A stretch of DNA of 9,286 nt, from NCBI GenBank assembly GCA_014859225.1, contig JACUUP010000052.1, forward strand, positions 1 through 9,286, in the 5' to 3' direction. The translations under genes and the position numbers were made by a program. Source of the DNA: Candidatus Aerophobota bacterium (GTDB lineage: Bacteria; Aerophobota; Aerophobia; Aerophobales; B3-G15). Shown here one piece after another: positions 1 through 7,233 of the stretch (position 1 is the first letter of the stretch; every line of letters begins with the position of its first letter). The notes below the pieces were generated by a model that was given only the letters and a program-made list of their open reading frames with translations, ran no database searches and had not been told where the DNA came from.

Positions 1-455
1 CGCTGCCCACGCTTCATGTTGACCTGGACCCAAATTCCACAGCTTTGCTGGTACTCACATTAAATATGGGAGCCTACACGACGGAGATAATTAGAGGAGG
101 AATTGAATCAATCCACAAAAGCCAAATTGAAGCAGGTTACTCCCTGGGAATGAATTATCTCAAGGTTTTTAGATATGTAATTCTGCCTCCCGCAATGAAG
201 GCTATAGCGCCTCCATTAAGTAACCAGGTTATAATGCTAATTTTAGCTTCTGTTCTTGTTGCCCAGATATCAGCACAGGATTTGTTCTATCAGGCTACGC
301 TTCTGGAAGCCCGCATATTCAGGAGTTTTGAGGTCTTCCTGGTTACCGGTGCAATCTATTTTGGACTGGTTGAAGCTCTGTATCTATTTTTCTCTTATAT
401 AAACAAGAAGCTCTTTCGTTATACTCCACGAGAAAGGTTTTCATCAACCCTTTAG
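1..455 (+). CDS. Polar amino acid ABC transporter permease, C-terminal part (5' truncated by window edge)
   Basis: The frame is open from the window edge (first full codon at 3), giving about 150 residues up to the TAG stop. The product is the C-terminal part of an inner-membrane permease of the HisM/GlnP type (binding-protein-dependent transport inner membrane component). The visible hallmark is the cytoplasmic EAA loop, starting at GAYTTEIIRGGIESIHKSQ and running through EAGYSLGMNYLKVFRYVILP, which docks onto the ATPase. Two hydrophobic segments follow, then a basic tail. A TTG at 45 could be mistaken for a start, but residues before it continue the permease-like frame, so the gene begins upstream. 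The segment after the loop reads LILASVLVAQ where this family usually has a KDTSL-like motif, a modest divergence. It lies 34 bases before a second, paralogous permease, so the transporter probably uses a permease heterodimer, as in HisQM. The family call is firm. The substrate (a polar or charged amino acid) is inferred. Confidence 0.9.
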   Translation, partial: LPTLHVDLDPNSTALLVLTLNMGAYTTEIIRGGIESIHKSQIEAGYSLGMNYLKVFRYVILPPAMKAIAPPLSNQVIMLILASVLVAQISAQDLFYQATLLEARIFRSFEVFLVTGAIYFGLVEALYLFFSYINKKLFRYTPRERFSSTL

Positions 456-489
456 CATTACCCATTTTTCCGATTAAGGAGGAGAAAAG

Positions 490-1152
490 GTGGGAGAATT
501 TGCCAGGTTTGGATTTAATGATTTACTTTATCTAGTGAGAGGAGCCTACACTACTATCCAGCTATGTGGAATTGCTTTTCTCTTTGGTGGACTGTTAGGT
601 ATTATAGTAGGAATTGCCAGAAGTAACCACAAAATAACAGCATTTAGATGGATTGCAGGAGTATACATAGAGATATTCAGAGGAGTACCGTTGCTACTCC
701 AGTTGATAATAGGCTACTTTGCCCCTTCTGTTCTGGGATGGGATATTTCCGTATTCCTTGCAGTCAGTATAGTCCTGTGTCTTTACACAGGAGCCTATCT
801 GGGGGAAATATTTCGCTCAGGTCTTGAGTCTATTCATAAAGAACAGTGGGAGGCAGCTTCGTCTCTGGGTATGAAATATTTTCAGAGCTTAAGATATGTC
901 ATTATTCCTCAGGGCGTGCGAGTCATTATACCGTCAATTATTGGTTTTTTAGTCGCCCTGGTAAAAGCCATCTGCCTGGTTTCTATTTTAAATGTAGTTG
1001 ACCTTACATTGGCAGCCCAGCGGGTAGCAGTGCGGGCGTATGTGCCTCTTCTTGCTATGGGTAGTGCGGCACTTATTTATTTCGTAATATGCTACCCTCT
1101 GTCAAAAATAGGACAAAGACTGGAAGCACAAAGCAAAAGGAGTGAAGCATGA
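490..1152 (+). CDS. Polar amino acid ABC transporter permease, second subunit
   Basis: This is a complete 220-residue integral membrane subunit of the HisM/GlnP permease family, the usual length. It starts with GTG at 490, six or so bases after a strong AAGGAGG-type ribosome site around 477-483. GAYTTIQLCGIAFLFGG near residues 18-34 begins the first membrane segment. EIFRGVPLLLQL at 61-72 is the conserved FRGTPLL-like motif. The EAA loop spans about 102-146 (EIFRSGLESIHKEQWEAASSLGM, then RYVIIPQGVR). Hydrophobic spans near 24-42, 60-80, 88-103, 149-169 and 187-205 fit the five-helix fold. It should pair with the upstream permease to form the membrane channel. Its stop overlaps the ATPase start (ATGA), so the two are translationally coupled. 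As in the first permease, the usual KDTSL motif is altered, here to KAICL. The amino acid carried cannot be read from the sequence. Confidence 0.94.
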   Translation: MGEFARFGFNDLLYLVRGAYTTIQLCGIAFLFGGLLGIIVGIARSNHKITAFRWIAGVYIEIFRGVPLLLQLIIGYFAPSVLGWDISVFLAVSIVLCLYTGAYLGEIFRSGLESIHKEQWEAASSLGMKYFQSLRYVIIPQGVRVIIPSIIGFLVALVKAICLVSILNVVDLTLAAQRVAVRAYVPLLAMGSAALIYFVICYPLSKIGQRLEAQSKRSEA

Positions 1153-1889
1153 TAATGGTGGAGATAAAGGAGGTCCATAAATCCTTCCGAGATTTACACG
1201 TTCTCAGGGGAATCTCAATGGATGTCAGAGAAGGAGAGTCTGTTGTCATTATGGGACCCAGTGGCTCAGGGAAGAGCACTTTACTGCGTTGCATTAATTA
1301 CCTGGAACCAATTGATGCAGGAAGTATCAGGGTTGACGGAGAATTACTTACCCCCAAAATGTCTACAAGGTTGGCAAAACTTCATAAACTACGTGAGAGA
1401 ATCGGTTTTGTGTTTCAGAGATTTAATCTCTTTCCTCATCTGACAGCTCTTGACAACGTAAGTTTAGCCTTAAAGATAGTTAAAAAGATAGGGCCGGAGC
1501 AGGCTGAGGAAATTGCAATACGCTGCCTGGAACAGGTGGGATTGAAAGATAAAATTTCCTCTTACCCGGACCAGCTCTCGGGTGGACAGCAGCAACGTGT
1601 TGCCATAGCTCGTTGTTTGGCTATGGAGCCAAGATTAATACTTTTAGATGAGATAACTTCAGCTCTGGACCCGGAACTCATTAAGGAGGTTCTGGAGGTT
1701 TTAGCCAGGGTGAGCAGATCGGGCATGACCATGATAATAATTACTCACGAGCTTAAATTTGCAAAGGAAAGCGCTGATAGAATTTGCTTTTTTTATAATG
1801 GTAAAATAATAGAAGAGGGGGCACCGGAGCAGATTATTGAGAGCTCCCAAACTGCAGAAGCCAAAAGATTTTTTCAGGCACTGACGTAG
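1149..1889 (+). CDS. glnQ: Polar amino acid ABC transporter ATP-binding protein (GlnQ/HisP type)
   Basis: This 246-residue protein is the cytoplasmic ATPase that powers the importer encoded by the two preceding permeases. All ABC motifs are present: Walker A GPSGSGKST at 36-44, Q-loop glutamine at 89 in FQRFNLFPHLT, signature LSGGQQQR at 142-149, Walker B LILLDE at 162-167, D-loop SALD at 170-173, and the switch histidine at 199 (THE). The FNLFPHLT segment after the Q-loop is typical of the polar amino acid subgroup. The ATG at 1149 overlaps the permease stop and has AGGAG at 1138-1142, so it is preferred over the ATG two codons later. Walker B is followed by I (DEITSALD) where P is commonest, a small variation unlikely to matter. 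The ATPase family is certain. The symbol is a family label, because substrate (glutamine or another amino acid) is not shown. Confidence 0.93.
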   Translation: MIMVEIKEVHKSFRDLHVLRGISMDVREGESVVIMGPSGSGKSTLLRCINYLEPIDAGSIRVDGELLTPKMSTRLAKLHKLRERIGFVFQRFNLFPHLTALDNVSLALKIVKKIGPEQAEEIAIRCLEQVGLKDKISSYPDQLSGGQQQRVAIARCLAMEPRLILLDEITSALDPELIKEVLEVLARVSRSGMTMIIITHELKFAKESADRICFFYNGKIIEEGAPEQIIESSQTAEAKRFFQALT

Positions 1890-1948
1890 AGAAATGGTTA
1901 CAAAAGGGATAAGATGTAGATTATGCACCGTGCCCTGGTAGGAAAACA

Positions 1949-1955
1949 AAAGGAG
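1949..1955 (+). promoter_or_regulatory. Ribosome binding site that fixes the threonine synthase start
   Basis: AAAGGAG lies six bases before the ATG at 1962. The upstream in-frame ATG at 1923 has no comparable site, and its 13 extra residues (MHRALVGKQKEQR) look like translated leader. The start at 1962 is therefore preferred. Confidence 0.7.
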
Positions 1956-1961
1956 CAAAGG

Positions 1962-3179
1962 ATGAATGATAACTTCAGGTTTATGTGTTCTGCCTGTAAA
2001 GCTGTGTACCCGAAAGGTACATACGGTTGCAAGAAAAAGGATGGAATTCTGCAAGCGATTTACTGGACAGAGAAAGTAGATAGTATAGGTAGGATAAAAA
2101 AGGATAACAATCCGGGAATCTGGAAGTATGAAAAAATGCTTCCCGGGGTGGATAATAAAGTGAGCTACTATGAAGGGAATACTCCCCTCATCCCCAGCCG
2201 TTTTTATGCACATGAGATGGGGATTGACCTTTATTTTAAGGATGAAACAAGAAACCCCACCGGTTCATTTAAAGACAGGGCAGCTACAGTTATGCTTTCC
2301 ATGGAGAAAACCTCAGGTAACAAAGCTATTGTGACAGCTTCCAGTGGAAATGCAGCGGGCGCTATCGCACTGTACTCTATGTTGGCAAAAATCAGATGCT
2401 TTATTTTCATGTTCAAGCCAACACGAGAAAAGTTAGTTCATGCAATGAGCTTTGGACCTACGATATTCAATGTAGCTTCTGAGCATGAGGGAGAGGTTCT
2501 CGATTTAACAAAAGAGGCAGCGGGAGAATTTGGATGGTCCATTCTCACCACCACTGCTGATGCAAACCCCTTTACTATTGAAGGTTATAAAACTGTGGCT
2601 TACGAGTTATACGAACAGATGCAACTTCCAGACTCTATTGTAGTGCCTGTTGGCTCGGGAACTCTTCTCGTAGGAATCTGGAAGGGGTTGCGTGAGCTCA
2701 AAAAATTAGGTCTGATTGACAGGGTACCCCGCTTCATCGGTGTTCAAGCAAGAGGAAACAATCCAATTGTTCAGGCATATCGGCAAGGGGCTGAAGAGGT
2801 AAAACCTATAAAGAGTAGTGGAACCATAGCAGGAGGACTATCACTGGAGAATCCAGGATTGACCGGTAAAGAAACATTAAAAGCCATCCGGCAAACAAGG
2901 GGAACAATGATAGACGTGAGTGACGATGAGATTATGAAGGCAGTATTTCAGCTTCCACGAAAAGAAGGTATTTACGCTGAGCCTTCAGGGGCAGTAGGTG
3001 TCGCTGCCCTTGCTGAGCTTTTGCGTGATGAAATATTCAGCAAAAGGGAAAAAGTAGTATGCGTAATTACTGGTAGTGGATTTAAGGATATAACGAGCAT
3101 CAGTCAGGGAAAAGGCAAACTCATCGAAATTAAACCCCGACTGACAGAGGTAAAGAAGCATTTGAAGACAACAGGTTAG
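1962..3179 (+). CDS. thrC: Threonine synthase-like PLP-dependent enzyme
   Basis: This 405-residue protein has the fold-type II PLP enzyme architecture of threonine synthase, which converts O-phosphohomoserine to threonine in the cytoplasm. Counting from the ATG at 1962, the Schiff-base lysine is about K104 in NPTGSFKDRA, the cofactor-binding SSGN is near 127-130, and the glycine-rich phosphate-binding loop is VPVGSGT near 228-234. The C-terminal VITGSGFKD matches the TG-GLKD region of ThrC. YYEGNTPLIPS, just before the PLP domain, is also typical. The N-terminus has a CSAC pair and one more Cys (YGCKKKD), an incomplete zinc-ribbon-like motif of long-form ThrC enzymes. It lies 72 bases after the amino acid transporter with no terminator seen between, so it may share that transcript. 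The PLP family is certain. A related lyase or cysteate synthase-like activity cannot be excluded, because no other threonine-pathway gene is nearby. Confidence 0.82.
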   Translation: MNDNFRFMCSACKAVYPKGTYGCKKKDGILQAIYWTEKVDSIGRIKKDNNPGIWKYEKMLPGVDNKVSYYEGNTPLIPSRFYAHEMGIDLYFKDETRNPTGSFKDRAATVMLSMEKTSGNKAIVTASSGNAAGAIALYSMLAKIRCFIFMFKPTREKLVHAMSFGPTIFNVASEHEGEVLDLTKEAAGEFGWSILTTTADANPFTIEGYKTVAYELYEQMQLPDSIVVPVGSGTLLVGIWKGLRELKKLGLIDRVPRFIGVQARGNNPIVQAYRQGAEEVKPIKSSGTIAGGLSLENPGLTGKETLKAIRQTRGTMIDVSDDEIMKAVFQLPRKEGIYAEPSGAVGVAALAELLRDEIFSKREKVVCVITGSGFKDITSISQGKGKLIEIKPRLTEVKKHLKTTG

Positions 3180-3207
3180 GGTAAAAAAGCGGGGGGAAAA
3201 TTTATAA

Positions 3208-4404
3208 ATGATGCATATAGATAAGCAAATTTCTCTGATAAAACAGAATACGCAAGAGATAATTCCAGAAGAAGAGCTTATAAGAAAGATAAAACGCAAA
3301 GGCTCTCTTCTGGTAAAGTTCGGAGTAGACCCAACAACACCCGATATACATCTTGGGCACTCGGTAATTCTTTTGAAACTTCGCACTTTTCAGGATTTGG
3401 GACATAAAGTGGTTCTACTTATTGGAGATTTTACAGCACGGGTGGGAGACCCAAGTGGGAGAATTAAAACCAGAAAGCCTCTTTCTGTTAAAGAGATAAG
3501 CCTCAATGCCAAGACTTACCGCGAGCAAGCCTTTAAAATTCTTGATGCCACTAAAACAATAATTGACTACAATTCCCGCTGGCTTGCAAAGATGAGTTTT
3601 TCCCAGGTGTTAAAACTTACCTCCCGCTACACTGTAGCCAGAATGCTGGAAAGGGATGATTTTTCACTTCGCTACCGCAATAACATATCCATAGGACTGC
3701 ATGAGTTTTTGTATCCTTTAATGCAAGCTTACGATTCAGTTGCTCTCAAGGCAGATGTGGAGATTGGGGGAACTGACCAGAAGTTTAACTTACTTTTAGG
3801 AAGAGATATTCAAAGAGATTACGGACAATCTTCTCAGGTAATTATCACTATGCCAATTCTGGAGGGTCTTGATGGTAAGGAGAAAATGAGTAAATCCCTG
3901 GGTAATTACATAGGTGTAACTGAAGCTTCTTCGGAAGTGTACGGGAAAATAATGTCTATTCCAGACGAACTTATCTTCCGTTATTTTAGACTTGTGAGTG
4001 TCCTATCCCGTGAAGAGATTGATACATTAGAAAAAGATTTTAAAGAAAAAAAACTTCATCCCAAAGAGGCAAAAAAAAAGCTTGCCTTAGAGATTGTTAG
4101 ATTTTACCATGGCGAAAAAGAGGCAAACTATCAGGATGAAAGGTTCGAAAAGATTTTCTCTCAGAAAGGGGTTCCTCCTGAGATTAGCTCTCACTTTGTC
4201 AATACGGATAAAATATGGGTTGTAGAGCTTTTGAGGTCCAGCGGTCTTGTCAGTAGTGGCTCTGAGGCAAAAAGATTAATTCAACAGGGAGGGGTCAGGT
4301 GGGATGGAGAAAAAGTGAAGGAAGTTAATTCCATCCTTTCTGTTAAGAGGACACATACGCTTCAGGTCGGGAAAAGAAAATTTTTGGAAATAATTAAAAA
4401 ATAA
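3208..4404 (+). CDS. tyrS: Tyrosyl-tRNA synthetase
   Basis: This 398-residue class I synthetase charges tRNA-Tyr with tyrosine using ATP in the cytoplasm. KFGVDPTTPDIHLGH at 37-51 carries the HIGH-type ATP motif (HLGH 48-51), in the form seen in the roughly 400-residue TyrZ-type bacterial enzymes. YPLMQAYDS at 169-177 and GGTDQKFN at 187-194 are tyrosine and adenylate pocket motifs. KMSKS lies at 226-230. The C-terminal region from about 338 (LLRSSGLVSSGSEAKRLIQQGGV) is an S4 RNA-binding domain. The ATG at 3208 is followed at once by a second ATG; a GGGGGGA site at 3191-3197 serves either. Only 28 bases separate it from the PLP enzyme, too few for a tyrosine T-box leader. Two A-tracts near 4046-4079 lie in the linker before the S4 domain. 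The family call is very secure. Confidence 0.97.
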   Translation: MMHIDKQISLIKQNTQEIIPEEELIRKIKRKGSLLVKFGVDPTTPDIHLGHSVILLKLRTFQDLGHKVVLLIGDFTARVGDPSGRIKTRKPLSVKEISLNAKTYREQAFKILDATKTIIDYNSRWLAKMSFSQVLKLTSRYTVARMLERDDFSLRYRNNISIGLHEFLYPLMQAYDSVALKADVEIGGTDQKFNLLLGRDIQRDYGQSSQVIITMPILEGLDGKEKMSKSLGNYIGVTEASSEVYGKIMSIPDELIFRYFRLVSVLSREEIDTLEKDFKEKKLHPKEAKKKLALEIVRFYHGEKEANYQDERFEKIFSQKGVPPEISSHFVNTDKIWVVELLRSSGLVSSGSEAKRLIQQGGVRWDGEKVKEVNSILSVKRTHTLQVGKRKFLEIIKK

Positions 4405-4416
4405 AAGGGGAGCATT

Positions 4417-4908
4417 ATGCTTGTAGGGGTTATGGCTGATTCGCATGACAATCTGCCAAAAATAGAGCAAGCGGTTAATTTTTTTAACCAGAAAGAAGTT
4501 AAACTGGTACTTCATGCAGGAGATTTTGTAGCTCCTTTTGTGTTGGATAAGCTTAAGCACCTTAAATGTCCCTTTGTTGGGGTTTTTGGCAATAACGACG
4601 GAGAAAAAAAGGTGCTTAACAAAAAAATAGCCTCTATCAATGGTGGAATCTATATTCCTCCCCACTCTTTTATGCAAAAAGATAAAAGAGTTCTTCTGGT
4701 GCATGACCCACAGAGATTAAAGGGGATGGACCTTTCTGTTTTCCACTTAGTGGTTTATGGGCATACCCACAAGGATGAGGTTAAAAAAGAGCAACAAAGA
4801 ATTATTGTTAATCCAGGAGAGTGTGGGGGCTGGCTTACAGGGAAATCTACCGTAGCTTTAGTAGATCTTGAGAGTATGCAAGTAAATATTTGTTTGATGG
4901 GAGATTAG
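4417..4908 (+). CDS. YfcE/MJ0936-family metallophosphoesterase
   Basis: This 163-residue protein is a compact calcineurin-like phosphodiesterase of the YfcE/MJ0936 family, the usual length. The metal-binding set is visible in order: D8 and H10 in ADSHDN, D36 in HAGD, N59-N60-D61 in GNND (GNHD or GNCD in relatives), H96 in LLVHD, and H116/H118 in YGHTHK. Such enzymes bind two divalent metals and cleave phosphodiesters. Their physiological substrates are mostly unknown, so only the class of reaction is assigned. NPGECGGWLTG near 132-142 matches the conserved NPGS-like turn of the family, with a Glu-Cys substitution. The ATG at 4417 follows AAGGGGAG with a short four-base spacing and lies 12 bases after tyrS, so the two are probably cotranscribed. 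Whether it serves tRNA or nucleotide metabolism cannot be told from position alone. Confidence 0.9.
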   Translation: MLVGVMADSHDNLPKIEQAVNFFNQKEVKLVLHAGDFVAPFVLDKLKHLKCPFVGVFGNNDGEKKVLNKKIASINGGIYIPPHSFMQKDKRVLLVHDPQRLKGMDLSVFHLVVYGHTHKDEVKKEQQRIIVNPGECGGWLTGKSTVALVDLESMQVNICLMGD

Positions 4909-4932
4909 TTAAGGTGCCTTTCTTTTTGTAAG

Positions 4933-4961
4933 TTGACAAGTTGCAAAGTAAAAAGTAAAAT
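4933..4961 (+). promoter_or_regulatory. Sigma-70-type promoter for the dnaN-recF-dciA cluster
   Basis: TTGACA at 4933-4938 is a perfect -35 box. After exactly 17 bases comes TAAAAT at 4956-4961, a five-of-six match to TATAAT. It lies in the 75-base gap before dnaN and predicts a transcript start near 4968, giving a short leader of about 16 bases that still contains the ribosome site at 4973-4978. The match is seen directly; use in the cell is inferred. Confidence 0.75.
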
Positions 4962-4972
4962 TATAAAAATCA

Positions 4973-4978
4973 GGGGGG
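4973..4978 (+). promoter_or_regulatory. Ribosome binding site that fixes the dnaN start
   Basis: A GGGGGG run with a following T lies five bases before the ATG at 4984. An upstream in-frame TTG at 4933 coincides with the promoter -35 box, and the 17 residues it would add match nothing in DnaN, so the ATG is the start. Confidence 0.7.
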
Positions 4979-4983
4979 TAGAA

Positions 4984-6105
4984 ATGAGGATAGTTTGTGA
5001 AAAAGATAAGGCACTGGAGGCAGTGAGAATAGCTCAAAATGCCATTACCAGCACAACCTTGCCCATACTCTCCCATCTTCTTTTATCAACTGATGAGGGA
5101 AGGGTTGAGGTAGTTGGAACAAATTTAGAAACAACTATTGGCTCTTTCTTTGAGGCAACTGTTGAGGAGCAGGGAAATATTTGTCTTCCGGGTAACAGAT
5201 TTTATTCCATTTTAAGAGAACTTCCCCCAGGCGAGCTTTATCTTGAGGTAGCTCAAGATAAATGCAAAATAAAAATGGGCGAGATTTCCTTTACCCTTCT
5301 TGGTATATCCAGTGAAGATTTTCCTGAAGTTCCCTCTAAGCTAAAAACTGCCTGTTCCCTTTCTCAGGTTTCTCTTCAGGAAATTTTAACAAAAACCATG
5401 TTTGCCGCAGGGCAGGATGAGGTAAGGCAAAGTTTAAATTGTATTTTGCTGGAAAGCTCATCTGAGGACCAAACAGAAGGGCATCCTTTTCTTAGAGCTG
5501 TAGCTACAGATGGTCGCAGGCTCTCCTCCCTTGCTATTCCTCAGTCATCAATTTCTACGTCTTTCAAAGTTTTACTTCCTCTAAAAGCAGCAAGGCAACT
5601 TATAAAAATCTTAAGTGGGCAGGAAAATGTTGAAATGGGACTTGGAGAAAGCAGAGTTTCTTTTACAACTTCCGAGTTCTCTTTTTTCTCCCAGTTAATT
5701 GATGCAAATTTTCCAGATTACAGAGGTGTTATACCCAGGGATTACAAGGTTAGCTTTGAGATAGAAAGAGGCATTTTCACAGATGCTGTGAAACGGGTGT
5801 CTATTTTATCTGATGAGCAAACTCGCCTTGTGAAATTTAAGCTGGAGGATGATACTCTTAATATAGCTGCTACCTCAGCCGAGATAGGTAGTGCCCAGGA
5901 GAGGCTACCGGTAAAAATAGAAGGGGAAAGATACCAGATAGAAATTGGTTTCAATGCATTATTTCTCCTGGAAGCTCTCAGGGTAATGGAGGGGGAAACT
6001 GTTAAAGTTCATCTCATAGACCAGGAATCTCCCGGAGCATTTTATCCAAAATCTCCTTATAATCATATATATATACTGATGCCTGTTAAGTTAAGGGAGG
6101 AATAG
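4984..6105 (+). CDS. dnaN: DNA polymerase III beta subunit (sliding clamp)
   Basis: This 373-residue protein matches the usual length of the bacterial beta clamp, the ring-forming dimer that tethers DNA polymerase III to the template. It starts MRIVCEKDKALEAVRIAQNA, followed by TLPILSHLLL, the conserved opening of DnaN. LPGNRFYSILRELP near 66-79 belongs to domain I, AVATDGRRLSSLAIP marks domain II, and the C-terminus NHIYILMPVKL is the clamp's hydrophobic-pocket tail, here with an extra REE after the usual MPMRL-like end. Three repeats of the clamp fold fit the length. It has its own strong promoter upstream and is followed after six bases by recF, the standard neighbour. The usual upstream gene dnaA is missing: a phosphoesterase lies there instead. 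The call is secure. Confidence 0.97.
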   Translation: MRIVCEKDKALEAVRIAQNAITSTTLPILSHLLLSTDEGRVEVVGTNLETTIGSFFEATVEEQGNICLPGNRFYSILRELPPGELYLEVAQDKCKIKMGEISFTLLGISSEDFPEVPSKLKTACSLSQVSLQEILTKTMFAAGQDEVRQSLNCILLESSSEDQTEGHPFLRAVATDGRRLSSLAIPQSSISTSFKVLLPLKAARQLIKILSGQENVEMGLGESRVSFTTSEFSFFSQLIDANFPDYRGVIPRDYKVSFEIERGIFTDAVKRVSILSDEQTRLVKFKLEDDTLNIAATSAEIGSAQERLPVKIEGERYQIEIGFNALFLLEALRVMEGETVKVHLIDQESPGAFYPKSPYNHIYILMPVKLREE

Positions 6106-6111
6106 GTTTTT

Positions 6112-7233
6112 TTGTGGCTAAAAAATATACAAATTTTGAATTTCCGCAATTTTTCCCGCCTTAATCTTAATTTCTCTCCCGCTATAAATGTGTTTGAAGG
6201 AGGAAATACCCAGGGAAAGACAAATTTAATAGAGGCTATTTATTGTTTGGGTTGTGGATTTTCTTTCCGGGTCTACGAGGAGCAAAGTTTAATAAGATGG
6301 AAACAGGATAGCTTTTATGTGGGAGGAGAGGGAGAAAAAAGAGGCAGTTTTTTTAAATTTGAACTTTCTTTAGCTAAAAATTCCCATAAGGTGCGCAGGG
6401 TAAATTCTCATCCAGTTTCTCTGCGGGATACCAAACATTGGCTCTGGATGGTGGTATTTTCTTCACAGGATATGAAAATAGTTCAGGCAGGACCTTTTCA
6501 TCGCAGAGGTTTTCTGGATGAGGTTGCCTCTTTTGTCTATCCTGATTTTTCCTATCTCAGGTTTTCCTTTAATAAGGTTTTAAATCATAGAAATGCTCTT
6601 CTTGGTCAGTATCGAGAAAAAAGAAAAGTTAACGAAGAAGAAATGGGAGGATGGGACGCCCAATTTGTGAAGGTAGGTTCAGAGGTTGTTTATCTTCGCC
6701 TTAAAGTTTTGAAAAAATTAGCAGGAAGCTTGTCTAAAATATATCCTCACCTTAAAGGACAAATATGCCATTCTCATCTTGTATATAGCTCATCTTTTCT
6801 TGAAGCACAGGATGAGGGAATTTCTCTGGACAGAATAAAAGAGAAATTTTATCAAAAATTAAAGAAGATGAGGCAAAAAGAGATAGGGTATGGAGTAAGT
6901 CTTATTGGTCCTCATAGAGATGATTTTTATATAGAGGTAGATGGAGTTAATCAGCGAACTTTTGGGTCTCAGGGGGAACAGAGGATAGCCGCTACCGCTT
7001 TAAAATTAGCCGAGGTGGACCTGATTAAAGAGAGGGAAGGTGAGTTCCCTGTAATTTTGTTAGATGATGTCCCCGGGGACCTTGATGCTCAACGTGAGAG
7101 ATTTTTGCTTAATATGGTCAAGAACAAAGGTCAGGTTTTTATTGCCACACAAAATGCCGAAAAATTTGCTGATGATTTTTTAAGGGAGAGTCTGCTTTTT
7201 AAAATAATTGAGGGAAACGTGATAAAAAAATGA
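6112..7233 (+). CDS. recF: DNA replication and repair protein RecF
   Basis: This 373-residue SMC/Rad50-like ATPase binds gapped DNA and helps RecO and RecR load RecA. The Walker A motif is GGNTQGKT at 30-37. GPHRDD at 267-272 is a RecF-specific motif. The ABC-type signature is FGSQGEQR at 284-291, followed by the family's ALKLAE. Walker B with the D-loop is PVILLDDVPGDLD at 313-325, where PGDLD replaces the more common FSELD. The only possible start in frame after the dnaN stop is TTG at 6112: the stop at 6103-6105 is in the same frame, and the product then begins MWLKNIQILNFRNF, like other RecF proteins. The site GGGAGG at 6095-6100 lies 11 bases away, across a run of seven T. It overlaps the next gene by ATGA. 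Length and motifs make the call secure. Confidence 0.96.
   Translation: MWLKNIQILNFRNFSRLNLNFSPAINVFEGGNTQGKTNLIEAIYCLGCGFSFRVYEEQSLIRWKQDSFYVGGEGEKRGSFFKFELSLAKNSHKVRRVNSHPVSLRDTKHWLWMVVFSSQDMKIVQAGPFHRRGFLDEVASFVYPDFSYLRFSFNKVLNHRNALLGQYREKRKVNEEEMGGWDAQFVKVGSEVVYLRLKVLKKLAGSLSKIYPHLKGQICHSHLVYSSSFLEAQDEGISLDRIKEKFYQKLKKMRQKEIGYGVSLIGPHRDDFYIEVDGVNQRTFGSQGEQRIAATALKLAEVDLIKEREGEFPVILLDDVPGDLDAQRERFLLNMVKNKGQVFIATQNAEKFADDFLRESLLFKIIEGNVIKK

Noticed and set aside
1222-1443. Forward open frame of 73 codons inside the ATPase gene
   Set aside because: Alternative frame of a gene with complete ABC motifs; no ribosome site or recognisable product.
1701-2213. Reverse-strand open frame of 170 codons overlapping the ATPase 3' end and the thrC start, and similar reverse frames throughout
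   Set aside because: They lie opposite genes with clear family motifs, have no recognisable motifs of their own, and are shadows of the forward coding sequence.
3180-3207. Possible T-box or other leader before tyrS
   Set aside because: The gap to the upstream gene is only 28 bases and holds little beyond the ribosome site, far too short for a T-box.
4909-4930. Terminator after the phosphoesterase (AAGGTGCCTTT followed by CTTTTTG)
   Set aside because: The stem is only three or four base pairs with an unworkably small loop; the T-tract alone is not enough.
6046-6054. DnaA-box-like TTATCCAAA in dnaN, and GTGGATAA-like sites at 2146, 8350 and 9262
   Set aside because: Each has at least one mismatch, they are inside coding sequence and widely scattered; no cluster or AT-rich unwinding region suggests an origin.
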